Shown here piece by piece: positions 12,048-22,591 of a stretch of 64,000 nt of DNA (positions are counted from its first letter, which is position 1; the number at the start of each line of letters is the position of its first letter). Origin of the DNA: Paulinella micropora. Taxonomy: Eukaryota > Cercozoa > Imbricatea > Euglyphida > Paulinellidae. The position numbers and the translations under genes were made by a program. The DNA is taken from the NCBI GenBank assembly GCA_019918135.1, contig WBZZ01003322.1:41001-105000 (forward strand). Direction: 5' to 3'. The notes under the pieces were generated by a model. It saw only the letters and a list, made by a program, of their open reading frames with translations, had not been told where the DNA came from and made no database searches.

Positions 12048-12399
12048 ATGCCAACGGGGCCTACGTTCACCGAACGGAAAAATAAGCAGTCGTCAAGACG
12101 GCGGTCGTCCCAAAACGCAAGGGCCAATGTCGACGGCGCGCCCGCCGTGCGACTCCTTGCACCCCCTTTGTCGGACGAAGCCGAAGCCCTTCAAATAAAT
12201 ACATCGTTCAGCACGAGTTCAGCAACATCATCAGATATTTCATTACCAACCACGCCAACATCGGAATCGCAAGCACCAAAACCGTCAAGATCATTGGGAG
12301 CGTCGCGAACACCAAGGCCGTCAACATCATCACCAGCAGGCAACAGCGGCCAGACAAGGCCTGGCCAAAGCGAGGTGTGCTGGAATAGCCTGATTGTTT
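12048..12399 (+). pseudogene. Glycoprotein 2, left copy: N-terminal fragment
   Basis: About 110 residues of a basic then Ser/Thr/Pro-rich tail, ending at the conserved SEVCWN motif that precedes the membrane segment in the right copy (minus strand near 38,100). Homology to the right copy stops at about 12,393, right where the opposing glycoprotein A gene ends. The left copy has a clean ATG (12,048), while the right copy is in another frame at its start. This is a broken gene end at a rearrangement junction. Confidence 0.65.
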
Positions 12400-14543
12400 A
12401 TGGGCCCCACGTCGAGCCGTTGCGCGGGTCCAGGCGCTCCCAGGGGTTCAGGGTGCACACCTTGAGCCCCTCGTCGCTGGACTCGGCGCAGGGGCACTCG
12501 CGGCCGGCCAGGAGCCCCACGGCCGACGGGTCGCCGGCGGACCGGAACCAGAACTGCGCGCTCACCAGCTTCTGCCCGGCGCTGCAGAAGTAGCGCCGGA
12601 ACGTCGCCAGCTCGCCCTCGCCGCCCGCCGCCGCCTCGACCCAGCCCGCCGTCGTCGTCCAGCAGCACCCACAGGCTGTCCACCAGCGCCCGGCCCAGCG
12701 CGGCGGCCCGGTCGCCGGACCCGGCGCACTTGGCCGCCACGGCCCGGGCCGCGTCGCCGTCGGCGGCCAGGCCGCAGTACAGCTCCTTCTCGCTCAGGTC
12801 CGTGCAGTTGCTCCAGCGCCAGGACTCGGCCCAGCCCTGCGCGTCGATTTGGGCCGGCACGCACTCATGGGTGTGTTGCTCGTCCCGGGCGTCCGCCGTG
12901 CCCAGCACAAACTTGCAGCGGTTGTCGCTCGCAAAGGAGCGCGGGTACATGGACGCAGCCCCTGGTACGGCACTGTCCGGCCCGCGGCAGGCGGCGCTCT
13001 CGGCGCTGGCGTTGTACGGGCCGCCGCCGAGCGGGCGGCAGGGCGGGTCCCACTGCCACTGCGTCGGGTAGCCGCGCTCCGCCCGCGTGGCCTGGTGCTT
13101 GGCGCTGGTCCGGTCGGGCGTGCCCGCGTCGTCGCGCGTCGGGTAGCCGAGCAGCCGGGGGGCCAGCCCCACGTCCTGCAGCCAGCGGTGCATGGCGGCG
13201 GCGCTGCCGACGGCCGCGAGCCGCCCGGCCGGCGGCCGGTCCCCCGGCGCGCTGCGGTCGCCGCCAAAGGTCACGCGGTCCAGCGCCAGCAGCCAGGCCG
13301 GCGGGGCTCCGCGCGCCAGCGTGTCGGCCCAGTGCTGGGCCTGCGCGCTGGCGCAGGCCTGGCGCCCGTCAAGCGGCGACCAGGCCACGAGCTGCCGCGT
13401 CAGGTCGTCGGCCATGTACTCGTCCCACAGGTCCGCGGTCTCGTCCGTGTCGGCACCCAGGTCGAGCTTGCGCCGGTCCCGGCGCTTGCTGAGGGCGAGC
13501 ACGAGCTGCATGATGCCGTACGCGAGCCCCGTGGCCGGCGCGCCCAGCACCACCACGCCCCCGGCCAGGCCCCCGTACCAGTACGGGCTGTTGTTGACGT
13601 TGCGGATGCGCTGCGTCAGGCGGCTGGAACTGGCGCCCACCGCCTGCACGCGCGTCGCAAAGTACGTGGCCGTGCGCAGCCTGGCCTGCGCGTGGTGCAG
13701 GGCCAGGGCCTTGGCCTGGTACTGGGCGGGCGACACGAAGCCCGACTGGTCCTGGCTGCACAGCAGCGGCGCCAGGCAGGCGTACGAGTGGTTGAGCTCG
13801 TGCGACCACAGCTCGAACAGCAGCGCCTGCTTCTGCAGGCTGTCGCTGACGTCGGCCTGCGAGCCGCCGTACACGCTGGCGTACGCTAGCCGGGCCTCGG
13901 CCAGCTGCTGCATGGTGTAGTGCCTAGCGCCCGCGCCGGCCAGCACGCAGCCACCGCACACGGGCAGGCTGACGTTCATGAGCGCGCCCGCGGGGGCGGG
14001 CACGACCTCCTGCTGCAGGCGGCGGCGCGCGCCCGCGGTGCCGTTGTCCAGCAGGTCCGCGTGCCACACGCCGCGGTCCTGCGCGAACAGGGCCTGCGCC
14101 AGGAACCCCGCGCGGGCCTGGCGCGTGTTGCCGTACACTGGCTCGAACTCCGGCTCGAAGTCGTCGCGCAGCATCTCGTTTTCGAGCTCACCCTCGCACG
14201 TGCCGTGCTCGTGCAGCCGCAGCTGCAGGGGCAGGTACTCGGTCACCTCCGCGTCCGTCTCGTACGTCACGCCCAGGCACGACGCCCACACCGGCACGCG
14301 GCGGCCGCTGCTGAGGTTCAGCAACAAGCGCACGCGGTCGGCGCCGCCGAAGGGCTGCTGGCACGCGTCAAAGTCCAGGGTCAGCTGGTGCTCCGGCACC
14401 GCGCCGGCCAGCGACGCCGCGCCGTCGCGCTGCACGCGGTCCACGACCGTGCTGCGGAGCCTGGCCCCGAGCGCCGCGCCGGCCCACAGCGCCCACAGCG
14501 CCGGCCACCACGGCCGCCAAGCCAGCGACGAGCGACCGACCAT
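12397..14543 (-). pseudogene. Glycoprotein A, copy 1 (large surface protein, C-terminally truncated)
   Basis: ATG at 14,543 is followed by a hydrophobic signal-peptide-like stretch (WRPWWPALWALWAGAALGA). The ectodomain is Cys-rich. A Gly/Ala-rich hydrophobic segment (GGLAGGVVVLGAPATGLAYG, about 13,510-13,575) is followed by a basic patch (SKRRDRRKL), then a Cys-rich region ending NPWERLDP. The protein is clearly paralogous to copy 2 (47,451-51,117), e.g. ASDNRCKF and QWQWDPP in both. The frame shifts near 12,630, and the gene stops at 12,397, where copy 2 continues for about 400 more residues including a coiled coil. The hydrophobic segment could be a membrane anchor or a fusion-type loop; the sequence alone does not decide. 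Confidence 0.65.
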
Positions 14544-14848
14544 AATCAAGGGGGGGGGGGGGGCAGGGAGGAGGCGACACTGCCTTTGCCACACACACAC
14601 CCGCGGGCGGGGAAGAGCCAAGGAGAGACCAGGGGGGCAGCCTCCGCCGCGCCGGGCGGCCGGGAGTGGGTAGGGAGGGGAGAGGGGGACCGGCCCTTCC
14701 CCCCGCCCGTTCCCTCACCTCCTGGCTCTTCTCTCTCCCGTGCCGTCCCCAGGCGGGCGTGGAGGGGGAGGGCAGGGGGGTGTGCCATTAGCGTGCTCGT
14801 CTTGAGATAAAAGGACTGGCCAGCGCCCCGACCAGCCCCTCCCCCACC
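14544..14848. promoter_or_regulatory. Divergent promoter between glycoprotein A and the nicotinamidase
   Basis: A 12-14 base G run (about 14,551-14,564) lies just upstream of the minus-strand ATG. A TATA-like GATAAAAG (14,806-14,813) lies about 36 bases upstream of the plus-strand ATG at 14,849. The middle is C/T- and G-rich low complexity. Confidence 0.45.
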
Positions 14849-17204
14849 ATGCAGTCCGCCGCGACCAATGCACGAGAGTTCCCCCCCGGCTGGGCGCTGG
14901 TGGTCGTGGACATGCAGAACAACTTTGTCCGCGAAGAGGGAAAGCTCACGCTGGCAGGAAAGGAAGTAGATAAGGAGGGAAAGCTTACGCCGGCCGCAAA
15001 GAAAAACCTGGAGGCCATGAACGACTGCATCCGGGAGATCCGCAAGCTGGTCAAGCTGCAGGGCTGGGACCTGGTGGTATTTACGCGGGACAAGCACCCG
15101 GGGGCAGAAGCGTGTACGAATAGCGGTCACGACCATGTATGCCAGCCTGCACACATCTCCTTCCAGGATTCATACTACAACCAAGGCAACACTGAAAAGG
15201 TGATGAGGGTCCGGAGTCGAGACGGCATTACGGAGTACAAGTATATACCCCCCGGCATCTTTCCACTCCCCCAGTGTCAATACACCCTGTGTAATAGTCA
15301 AGGCAAGTTCAAAATTACGCAAGCTCTGTACCTTGCTCACTGCGTCATGAGCACGCGGGGCTCCGACCTAATACACGAACTGCATGACGTGGCACCTCCC
15401 TTTCTGCAGACGGCTGTCTATGAGGAGCAGGAGCCAGCCGAGTCGTATCTGAATGATACGCGCTGGGAGCGAGTTACGCAATCCCTGCCCTCGGGCGCTC
15501 CAAGAAACCGTACCATCTTCTTTGACAAGTGCATGGATCGCTTCGTGGATGCCAATTCGGCCGTCTTCAAAAACGACGGCGGGACCCAAGTTACCAACGT
15601 CAATCCTAAGACCGGCCAAGTCGTGGCCCTGACCCAGATCCTGCGCGTGAACGGTATCCGGAACGTAGTGGTCGCCGGCGTCGCTGCCGACATTTGCGTG
15701 CAGCAAACGTGTGCGGGCCTAATGGAGAAGGGTTTCGCTGTCTGCGTCGTAGGGACTGCAACAAAGCCGTTCGACGCTGCCTTCGACGCGAGCTCTCTAA
15801 AGCGCTTGGGGCACGCGTCAACGTTCTACCAGAACGTAGCGTCGCTGCAGGCCAGCTCCCTGAAAACTGCACCCGCCAGCTCCCAGGCCGACTCGGTCTC
15901 CGCGGCCGCGCGACAACTGTACGCCAACATAGCATTCATGCTCAGTGGCCGCGACGACGTCATCGACCTGCTGATACAGAGGGCGCAGCTGGCGCACCAA
16001 GAGCGAGAAGGGGACCTCAGGGCCAGCGAACAAGCTCACTGGCTCTCAAAGTGGTTCTTTGGTAAGTATCTACCTGGGCTGACCGGTACCCCGGGCAGGC
16101 CGGGCCCAAGATACGCCTGCCATTCAGCTGAGTGCAGAGAACCACTTACTGTGGAGGACCTCGAGGGAATGAAGGAAAGACGGGCCAAAGTTGCCAGGGT
16201 GGTAGAAGTACCACTACAGACTGGGAAGCATAACCCGCGCCCCCCCGCCAGCGCGTCCTTGGAATATAAAACTGCGCTAGACAAAAACCTACAACAATGT
16301 GTGGTGGCGCTATCGGACTTGTACATGCCGTTCACTGCTTCGATGGGCCCTAACCTCATACTGTATTTCCCCGCTAATGAAACCAAGGAGAGTTGCCCCT
16401 ACGGGCCGCGGCGAATCAACGTCTTTGACGCACAGCAGCCAAACACAAGCCCCACGGAATGCCTCCGTGAGGCACAGGTGCTACTGCGGGCAAAAGCCCA
16501 CTTTATGGCCAGGAACGCTCTAGCAGTGGTAGACCTGGTACTGAAGAATATGTACCAGTACCTTTTCGATTTTCCTTGTGTGTACGACAGCAGCACGCAC
16601 AAGCCAATACTGGTTGAAGAGCAACGCAAGAGACAGATTTCTGCTCGAGCTGCGTAGTGGCTCCGTGTGCAGCAAGTTTAAGCTAGCGGTTACGCTGCGC
16701 AGGGTAAACGAACCCGAAGCTGCCTACCTGCTATCGCCAGCGGAGTGCCAAGACTTCTACGCTGTGTATGATGGCCTCTCGGCGGTATATAACAGCGCCC
16801 TGAAGGTGTGGAACACCGCCCCGACGACGCCAGGGACACAACTCAAGGTCCTGCGAGATCTTGGGTGGGATTGGCAGCTCTTTTTCCAGACCTACGTAAA
16901 CTCGAGGCAGCACAGGGATGACGAACAGAAGGGCCCGCAGTTCTCGGTCTGCTCGCCGCACGCGCAATGTTTCCTCTACCCGACCGCGCCCAGGGCATTT
17001 GGTGGAAAAAGAGAGTTTGAGCAGGCTTACGAGAGAGTTGTAGCGCGGATGCCCGCCTTCTTTGAGAGGGTGTATGGCTCCAGGGACGCTTCCCAGCCCA
17101 AGGCATTTGTGGACGCGCTGGCGTGTCTGCACATATGTGATCAAAAGCCACAGCAGCTGCAGAATCTACAGAGCGGGGAAGATGACAATTACTATTTAAT
17201 CTAG
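14849..17204 (+). pseudogene. Nicotinamidase/isochorismatase-family protein with a novel C-terminal domain (one frameshift)
   Basis: The N-terminal ~330 residues are an isochorismatase-fold hydrolase. Catalytic triad residues are all visible: Asp21 in VVVDMQNNF, Lys227 in FFDKCMDRF, Cys283 in GVAADICVQQT. The RDKHPG motif stands where nicotinamidases bind metal. Expected reaction: nicotinamide to nicotinate plus ammonia, part of NAD salvage. Residues ~340-600 and the continuation to 17,204 form a Cys-poor domain I do not recognise. The frame changes near 16,620-16,640, where the first frame ends in TAG (16,655-16,657) and a second carries on in good coding sequence to TAG at 17,204. A TATA-like box lies 36 bases before the start. 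The enzyme domain is intact, so a single indel or assembly error could explain the break. Confidence 0.8.
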
Positions 17205-17813
17205 CAGCGCGGGTGCCAGGCCATAGTAGGAGTGAGTGTGTGTGCCCAGGGGGGGAGGTCGTACGCCTGCGCGGGGGGGGTCCAGACAAAAGCGCCCGGG
17301 GCAGAGCCGGTGGTACCTTGGGCCAAAGCTCAAAACATCCCGGGTCCAAGCGCCCCCTGGGGTGGTCCGGCGGAGGCCATGCGCTGCTACCGACAAGTAC
17401 AAGAGCAGGCAGGCCCGTCGGTGCTGGCCGGGGCCTGGCTGCTCACCTTCTCCTGTCCCTTACCGCGCGCGGTATTACTTAGAAAACAGGAAGGACTGCA
17501 GGCAGAAACAAGTAACATTTCATTTCCTTATTACAGACAGCAATCTTAGACTTGCTTGGGTAGGTTTGACATGTGCCCCCGACCGGGCGGCCAAGGGTGA
17601 CAGGGCTGCAGCGCGGACGCGTAGCTCTTCGCGCCCTAGCCAAGACTACCACCCTGCCTGCTCGCTCTCTTCTCCGGTGCCGGCTGTTGAAAGAAGAAAA
17701 AGGCCGGGATGCTAACTTTAGGCCTGCTGCGGAATGCGGCTACCATTAATTTTTAATCAGTCTCAGACTTTAGCACTAGTTTCCCGGACGTGCCCTTAGC
17801 AGCACTACCTCCC
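17205..17813. other. Convergent intergenic region
   Basis: About 600 bases between two converging genes. I see no convincing gene. An AT-rich patch (about 17,743-17,760) may hold 3'-end signals. Short open frames here lack coding character. Confidence 0.5.
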
Positions 17814-20045
17814 CTAGAACAGAAGTTCTTGGAACGCTCGCTGCGCAGCGGCGGACATCGAGCCCCTGGCCGCCGCTCGTCGCTGGCGCGCGGCCTCTTC
17901 CTCTGCGTCCTGTTGGCGTTGCTGCTCCCGGCGCCGGCGCTCCGCCTCTAACCGACGTTGCTGTTCCAGGCGCTGACGCTCTGCCTCCAGCCGTGCCGCC
18001 TCCAGCCGTGCCGCTCGCAGCCTCCCGGCCTCCAGCAGTGCCGCTCGCAGCCTCTCTGCCTCCTCCAGCCGCTCTGCTGTCTGGGCTGGTTCGCGCGGGG
18101 GGTCTTCGGCGGGGACGGCTGCCTCCGGTGCGAGGCGCCTCTTCTTGTGCAAGGGGGAGGCTTTCTCCAGGGGAGGGGGTGACGTAGGGGGCGCTGCCGG
18201 AGGTGCGGCCGCGGCTTTGCCCAGCCTCTGCTCTGGCGTGTACCTGGCGGCCAGCTCGGCCTCGACGCGTTCCCGGTCCAGTGTCGTCACGGCCACCCGG
18301 CGGGCCTTGGCACAGTGGTCCCTGCGCATGTCCGTGTCCTGGCTGTCGAGCCTGGCGTACACGAGGTAGTACACTGGCACTTGGCGGGGCTCGGCGCCCG
18401 TGCCCCTGCCGCCCAGGCGCTGCACTCGCCCGACCACTTGGGAGTCCTGTGCGTACGTGTAGCCTGGCTCCAGCATCAGCAGACCGTCGGCGAACGTCAG
18501 GTTGAGCCCTACCCCGCCGGCCTTCTTGGATAAGAGCAGCAGCACGAGCACGGGGGGAGGGGCCGGCGCCCAGAACAGTGCCTCGGCGCTAGCTCTGGCC
18601 TGCTTCGGAGTGTCGCCGCTGAAGTGCAGGACTCGCCAGGGGGGCTGCGGCACCGGCTCCAGCTGCTGGCGCAGTCGCAGGTACGCCTCCAGCTCGGCCA
18701 GCACCCGCACCCACTCACTCGTCGCGACCCAGCGGCCGGTCTGGTGCGTCTGGCCCCAGCGCCGCAGTGTTTGGTACACAAACTCGAACTTGGCCAGCAG
18801 CACCGGGGGAGGCAACTCCGTCGGGGTGGGGCCCTCCGGCCAGGCCCGCTGAGAGCCGAGTTGCCGCAGGGGATTCTTTTGCTCTGCTGGGCTTAGGGCC
18901 GGGGGCCAGCTCTCGGCGTCGTCGCCGCCGTGGGCCCGACGAACGAGCTTGCGGCTGAGGACTTCCAGCGGTAGCCCCGGGCTCAGCCTCTTGCGCTTGC
19001 GCTGCAGCGAGTCCACGAGCCGGACGCAGGGCCCGGGCTCCTCACTGCCCCAGGGTACCAGGGGATGGCTGCACAGGCCCCGCAGCTGCGCCCGGAGCTG
19101 CCGGATGAGGCGCAGCAGCTGCGAGAGCCGCTGGCGCTGTGCGGGGCCGCGCTGGCGGCCCTTGAGCAAGGAGGCGTACTCTCGGCTCTGGAGGTTGAGG
19201 CTGGCCGTGACGCGGTCGTACTTGGTGTGTGCGTGCCTGGGCCAGCCGTGCGTGGAGAGGTACTGGACCTGGTGTGCCAGCTGCGGCATAGACTGGCGGA
19301 TGTGCGCCGTGTCCTCGGCCTGCACCTCGATGCAGCGTGGCTGGACCAGGCCTTGCATCTCCTGGCGCAGGTCGGCTTCCTGGACGTCCTCGCCCCCGTG
19401 CACCACCTGGCTCGTCAACAGGAACCAAGCGGAGACCATTTCGCGCACCCGGGCCTCGAACGGGGTGCCTGACAACAGCAGCGTGAAGCGGCGGCCGCCC
19501 AGCAGAGGGTTGGCCGCTCCAAAGACTTCGGCGTACTGGGGTAGCTCTCCGGCCTCGTTCGGAACCGCGTTCTTGAAGTTGTGGCTCTCGTCCACGACCA
19601 GGACCTGGAACAGGTCCCGGGCGCCTTGCCAGTCCGGGGACCCGAGCCGCTTCTTGAAGGTGTCGCACGTGCTGAGCACCAAGTACCGTGGCGCCGCCCC
19701 CTGTTTTCCGGGGCTCAGGGCTCGGACCAGGTCTGCCACCCCGGCCGAGCCATGGAAGAGCAACAGCTCGGGCCGGCCGGGGTAGTCGCCCAGGCGCTGC
19801 AGCTCGGCGTGCCACGTAGGCAGCACGGCGGTAGGCACCAGGAGCAGGGCGGCGCGGAACTGCGGGTGGCGCAGGAACAGCTCCCGGAGGGCGGCACAGC
19901 TGGTCAGGGTCTTGCCATAGCCCATGCCATAGGTCACAATCGCGCCGCTCACCGTCTGCGGATCGCAGAGACGCAGGATCTGGGCCACGCCCGCAGCCTG
20001 GTGTGGGTACAGCACGCGAGGAACAGTAGTAGCCGTAGCGCTCAT
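17814..20045 (-). CDS. SNF2-family DEAH-type ATPase
   Basis: Intact 743-residue protein from ATG at 20,045 to TAG at 17,814. SNF2 motifs in order: Q-like LYPHQAAGV (residues 12-20), Walker A GMGYGKT (Lys45), Ia LLLVPTAVLPTW, II VVDESHNFKN, III LLLSGTPFEA, V KKAGGVGLNLTFADGLLMLE, VI QVVGRVQRLGG. The family remodels chromatin or displaces protein from DNA; viral versions are linked to transcription. The last ~120 residues form a long Arg/Glu/Ala-rich helix (repeats of LEAxRLRAA), probably coiled coil. A basic KKRRL patch may target the nucleus. It is one of few undamaged large genes here. The open frame extends upstream of the ATG only through the GC-rich array, so I chose the internal ATG. Confidence 0.9.
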   Translation of the reverse strand: MSATATTVPRVLYPHQAAGVAQILRLCDPQTVSGAIVTYGMGYGKTLTSCAALRELFLRHPQFRAALLLVPTAVLPTWHAELQRLGDYPGRPELLLFHGSAGVADLVRALSPGKQGAAPRYLVLSTCDTFKKRLGSPDWQGARDLFQVLVVDESHNFKNAVPNEAGELPQYAEVFGAANPLLGGRRFTLLLSGTPFEARVREMVSAWFLLTSQVVHGGEDVQEADLRQEMQGLVQPRCIEVQAEDTAHIRQSMPQLAHQVQYLSTHGWPRHAHTKYDRVTASLNLQSREYASLLKGRQRGPAQRQRLSQLLRLIRQLRAQLRGLCSHPLVPWGSEEPGPCVRLVDSLQRKRKRLSPGLPLEVLSRKLVRRAHGGDDAESWPPALSPAEQKNPLRQLGSQRAWPEGPTPTELPPPVLLAKFEFVYQTLRRWGQTHQTGRWVATSEWVRVLAELEAYLRLRQQLEPVPQPPWRVLHFSGDTPKQARASAEALFWAPAPPPVLVLLLLSKKAGGVGLNLTFADGLLMLEPGYTYAQDSQVVGRVQRLGGRGTGAEPRQVPVYYLVYARLDSQDTDMRRDHCAKARRVAVTTLDRERVEAELAARYTPEQRLGKAAAAPPAAPPTSPPPLEKASPLHKKRRLAPEAAVPAEDPPREPAQTAERLEEAERLRAALLEAGRLRAARLEAARLEAERQRLEQQRRLEAERRRREQQRQQDAEEEAARQRRAAARGSMSAAAQRAFQELLF

Positions 20046-20214
20046 CGTCTCACCGGCGGTAGCTTTGAAAGTAGCTGAAGGACAGAATTCTGGGACAGAG
20101 ACGAGGGAGGCTCGGGCGGGCACGCGCGGACGCGCGGGCGCGCTCCCCCCCCCCCCCACTCGGGGGGGGCGCGCTGGCCGGCACACGCGCCTGTCACGGG
20201 CGCGCGCCTTGGTT

Positions 20215-20600
20215 GGCCGCCACGCAAGCCGCCCGGCCGCGGGCACGTGCGCTGGCTGGCGGCGGCACTTGCCGGCACTCCCCCCCCTCCAGCCACGGGC
20301 GCGGGCGCTGGTTGGCGGCGGCACGTGCAGGCACTCCCTCCCCCCCCCCCCCTCCAGCCACGCTGGCTGGCGGCGGCATATGCCGGCACTCCCTCCCCCC
20401 CCCCCTCCCCGGCCACGGGCACGTGCGCTGGCTGGCGGCAGCGCCTGCGACGCGCCCCTCGCCCCCCCCCCCCCCCCCGGCGCCCCCTCCCCGGCCACGG
20501 GCACGTGCGCTGGCTGGCGGCGGCGCCCGCGACGCGCCCCTCCCCTCTGCTAGCCACCGGCACGCGCGCTGGCTAGCGGCGGCGCGCACTGCGGGCCCGC
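20215..20600. repeat. GC-rich ~60-base tandem array with CACGTG boxes in a divergent promoter
   Basis: Six or more imperfect units, each built on GCTGGCTGGCGGCGGC with a flanking C run. Palindromic CACGTG occurs at 20,244-20,249, 20,322-20,327, 20,420-20,425 and 20,502-20,507, and a CATATG variant at 20,377-20,382. The array sits between divergently transcribed genes (20,045 minus, 20,823 plus). It could be an enhancer, a replication origin or simple satellite expansion. Confidence 0.7.
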
Positions 20601-20822
20601 GGTAGCACGCGGTGGCACGCGCTGGCAAGCCCCCCTCCCGGGCCAGTGACGGCGGGCGCGCGGGGCGGCGCACGCGCGCACTCCCCCCCCCCGCGCCCCC
20701 CCGCCGAGCCGCCGGCGCGCGCCGCTGGCCCGGCCTCGTACTGGACCGCAGTGTGCTGCTCACAAACTCTCTGGACCGCAGGCCAGTAAGACAAGCTACC
20801 CTTCGAAAGGCAAGCACACGAC

Positions 20823-21377
20823 ATGCTCAGTACCGCTGGAGCCTATACCGTGCTGCACCCCTCGCACTCCCCCGTCAAGCTGATCTTTGCGGCCGAGGAA
20901 GAACCCGACTGCGCACGCGTCGAGCTCCGGGAGAGCATGCAGGCCCTGCTGGACTACGTCTGCGATCCGGCGCACTGCTTCCAGGCGAACCCCTGGGCCG
21001 CGCAGGCGCTGCCGCCGCTGCAGCAGCTGCTAGCCCAGGCGGACTTTGTAGCGCACTGCGCCGAGCTGGACCAGCAAGAAGAGAAGCCGGCGGGGCACGC
21101 CGAGGGCCAGCTCCGGGACTTGGTCCAGCGTGCGCCGGGAGTACGCCTGCGCATCCTGGATGGCGTGTGGCGCAAGGGCGACTGGGACCGGCTCAGTGAC
21201 CTCGTGGCCGCACTGCACACGGCGACCGACTACTACCAGCACTTGCACGCACAGCAGGAGGCGGCCCTGATGCACGGCAGGAGGCCTGGCCCGCAACGGC
21301 TCGCCGATGACGACGACGCCGGTACGGCACACCCGGAACGTCCAGCACGACGTAGCCGCGTTGTAGCTGCTCTCTAG
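20823..21377 (+). CDS. Unknown acidic protein
   Basis: A 184-residue frame from ATG at 20,823. The first ~145 residues have strong coding character, are helical and acidic, with several Cys (VCDPAHCFQ). The last ~40 residues overlap the opposite-strand glycoprotein and look like antisense translation. The gene may therefore have been cut at about 21,270 and joined to a foreign 3' end. I do not recognise a family. Confidence 0.5.
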   Translation: MLSTAGAYTVLHPSHSPVKLIFAAEEEPDCARVELRESMQALLDYVCDPAHCFQANPWAAQALPPLQQLLAQADFVAHCAELDQQEEKPAGHAEGQLRDLVQRAPGVRLRILDGVWRKGDWDRLSDLVAALHTATDYYQHLHAQQEAALMHGRRPGPQRLADDDDAGTAHPERPARRSRVVAAL

Positions 21378-22591
21378 GCCGAGCGGCGCGCACTGCAGGT
21401 CCGCGTTGACGAGCGTGTTGTTCTCGGCCAGCACGAAGGCCGCGAGCGCGCGGCTGGCGTTCTGGAACTCGCAGCCGCACACGTCGAGCCGCAGCGCGTC
21501 GTCCGCGGCGGCCACGTTGGCCACAATGTTGGCACTGGTGACAGGGTACCACTCCAGCGCCAGTTGCTCGTCGGGCAGGAGCAGCGCCGCCGTTACTTGT
21601 GTCGCGTTGAAGCTCACGTACGGCGAGCTGCTGGTGTTGCGCTCCCAGAAGCGGTAGCTATAGTGCAGCGTGCCGACGCCGTTGGGCAGCACGTAGTAGG
21701 TCGTGAACGTCGGCCCCTTGACGGCCGTGAAGTCGGGCTTGAGCGCGTCCACGCGCCAGTCGCCCGAGGCGAGCGTCGTGGTCACGCTGCCGTTAGAGCA
21801 GCGCGTGCCCTGCAGGTCCGCCGTGTCCAGCACGCACGAAGCGCCGTTGCACACCTGCAGGCAGCCGCCCAGCGTGTCCGCGATGTAGCCCGCGCCGCAC
21901 ACGCAGCTCGCGGTGCAGCCCCAGCTCTCCGGGTGCGTGCTCACTTCGCACTCCTCAGCGGTTCCGTGCTCGCCGTAGAAGTCCAGCAGCCCGTCGCCGC
22001 AGAAGCCCGTGAGCGTAATCTCGACGGTGCAAGGGTCCGACGCGGGCGAGTCGGGGACGTGTTGCTGCCCACGACCGTGAGCGTGAACGGCGACTGCAGG
22101 AAGCTGTAGGTCCCAATGTCCGCCGCCGTGGGCGTGTAGGCGGTGGTGTCGTACACGCAGTTGTCCGACACGCCGTGAAAGACAGAAAGGTCGTACAGGC
22201 CCGACTTGATGGGGATCGTGCCGCCTGCGGCGCACGTGACCACGGGCTTCTCGCGGTCCTGCAGGTCGTACACGACGGCGCACTGCGCCTCGTTGCCCGC
22301 CTGGTCAGTCGCGGTCGCCACGCACCGCACGGCCTTGGTCGCGAGCGTGGCGTTGGTCTTGGAATTGGCGCACGTGACCGTGACATTCGCCTGCCCCTGC
22401 ACATCGGATCTAAGGTAGTCGATCCCGAAGCCCGCCGCCGTGGTCGGGACCGCGCCGCAGACGCCGGTGTCCATGGCGGTGTCGTAGTACGACGTGGTGC
22501 CGATAATTTCTCTAAGCACGGGGCCGTTGTGCGGGACGCTGGCGCACGTCTCAGGTCTAGTGGAATTGTGTGGCGCATTCAGCCAACTCAT
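21290..22591 (-). pseudogene. HYR-domain, Cys-rich surface glycoprotein (truncated, frameshifted)
   Basis: The N-terminal part carries a hyalin-repeat signature: VRCVATATDQAGNEAQC followed by DREKPVVTC. After a frame change near 22,070 comes CGDGLLDFYG...TAEECE...GCTASCVCGAGY, which resembles the DUF4215/Myxococcus-type Cys-rich repeat, then a Cys-poor region with many N-glycosylation sequons (NTS, NAT, NAS, NNT). The ATG at 22,591 lacks a signal peptide and coding sequence seems to continue upstream, so the start is uncertain. No C-terminal membrane segment is seen; the frame runs into antisense of the 20,823 gene, suggesting loss of the C-terminus. HYR and Cys-rich repeats are adhesion modules, so a host-binding role is an inference. 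Confidence 0.55.

Larger units (their letters stand above)
3530..12393 (+). repeat. Left arm of a large diverged inverted duplication
   Basis: This block (gene X C-terminus, RPB2, start of glycoprotein 2) is repeated in reverse orientation at about 38,093-45,470. Homology starts at the Gln/Ser-coding tract near 3,531 and stops abruptly at about 12,393, inside glycoprotein 2. The left arm is longer mainly because it holds an extra minus-strand gene (about 4,290-5,760). The arms differ by many substitutions and indels, so the copies are old. Confidence 0.85.

Noticed and set aside
13920-14810. Long plus-strand open frame opposite glycoprotein A
   Set aside because: GC-rich antisense of a real gene, Arg/Pro/Ala-rich with no motifs. 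The same holds for frames opposite 7,601-8,275, 12,849-13,920, 19,042-19,815 and 41,967-42,278.
17213-17715. Three overlapping plus-strand frames after the nicotinamidase
   Set aside because: No coding character, no domain, in a convergent intergenic space.
20215-20600. CRISPR array
   Set aside because: Units are imperfect and contiguous without unique spacers, in eukaryotic DNA.
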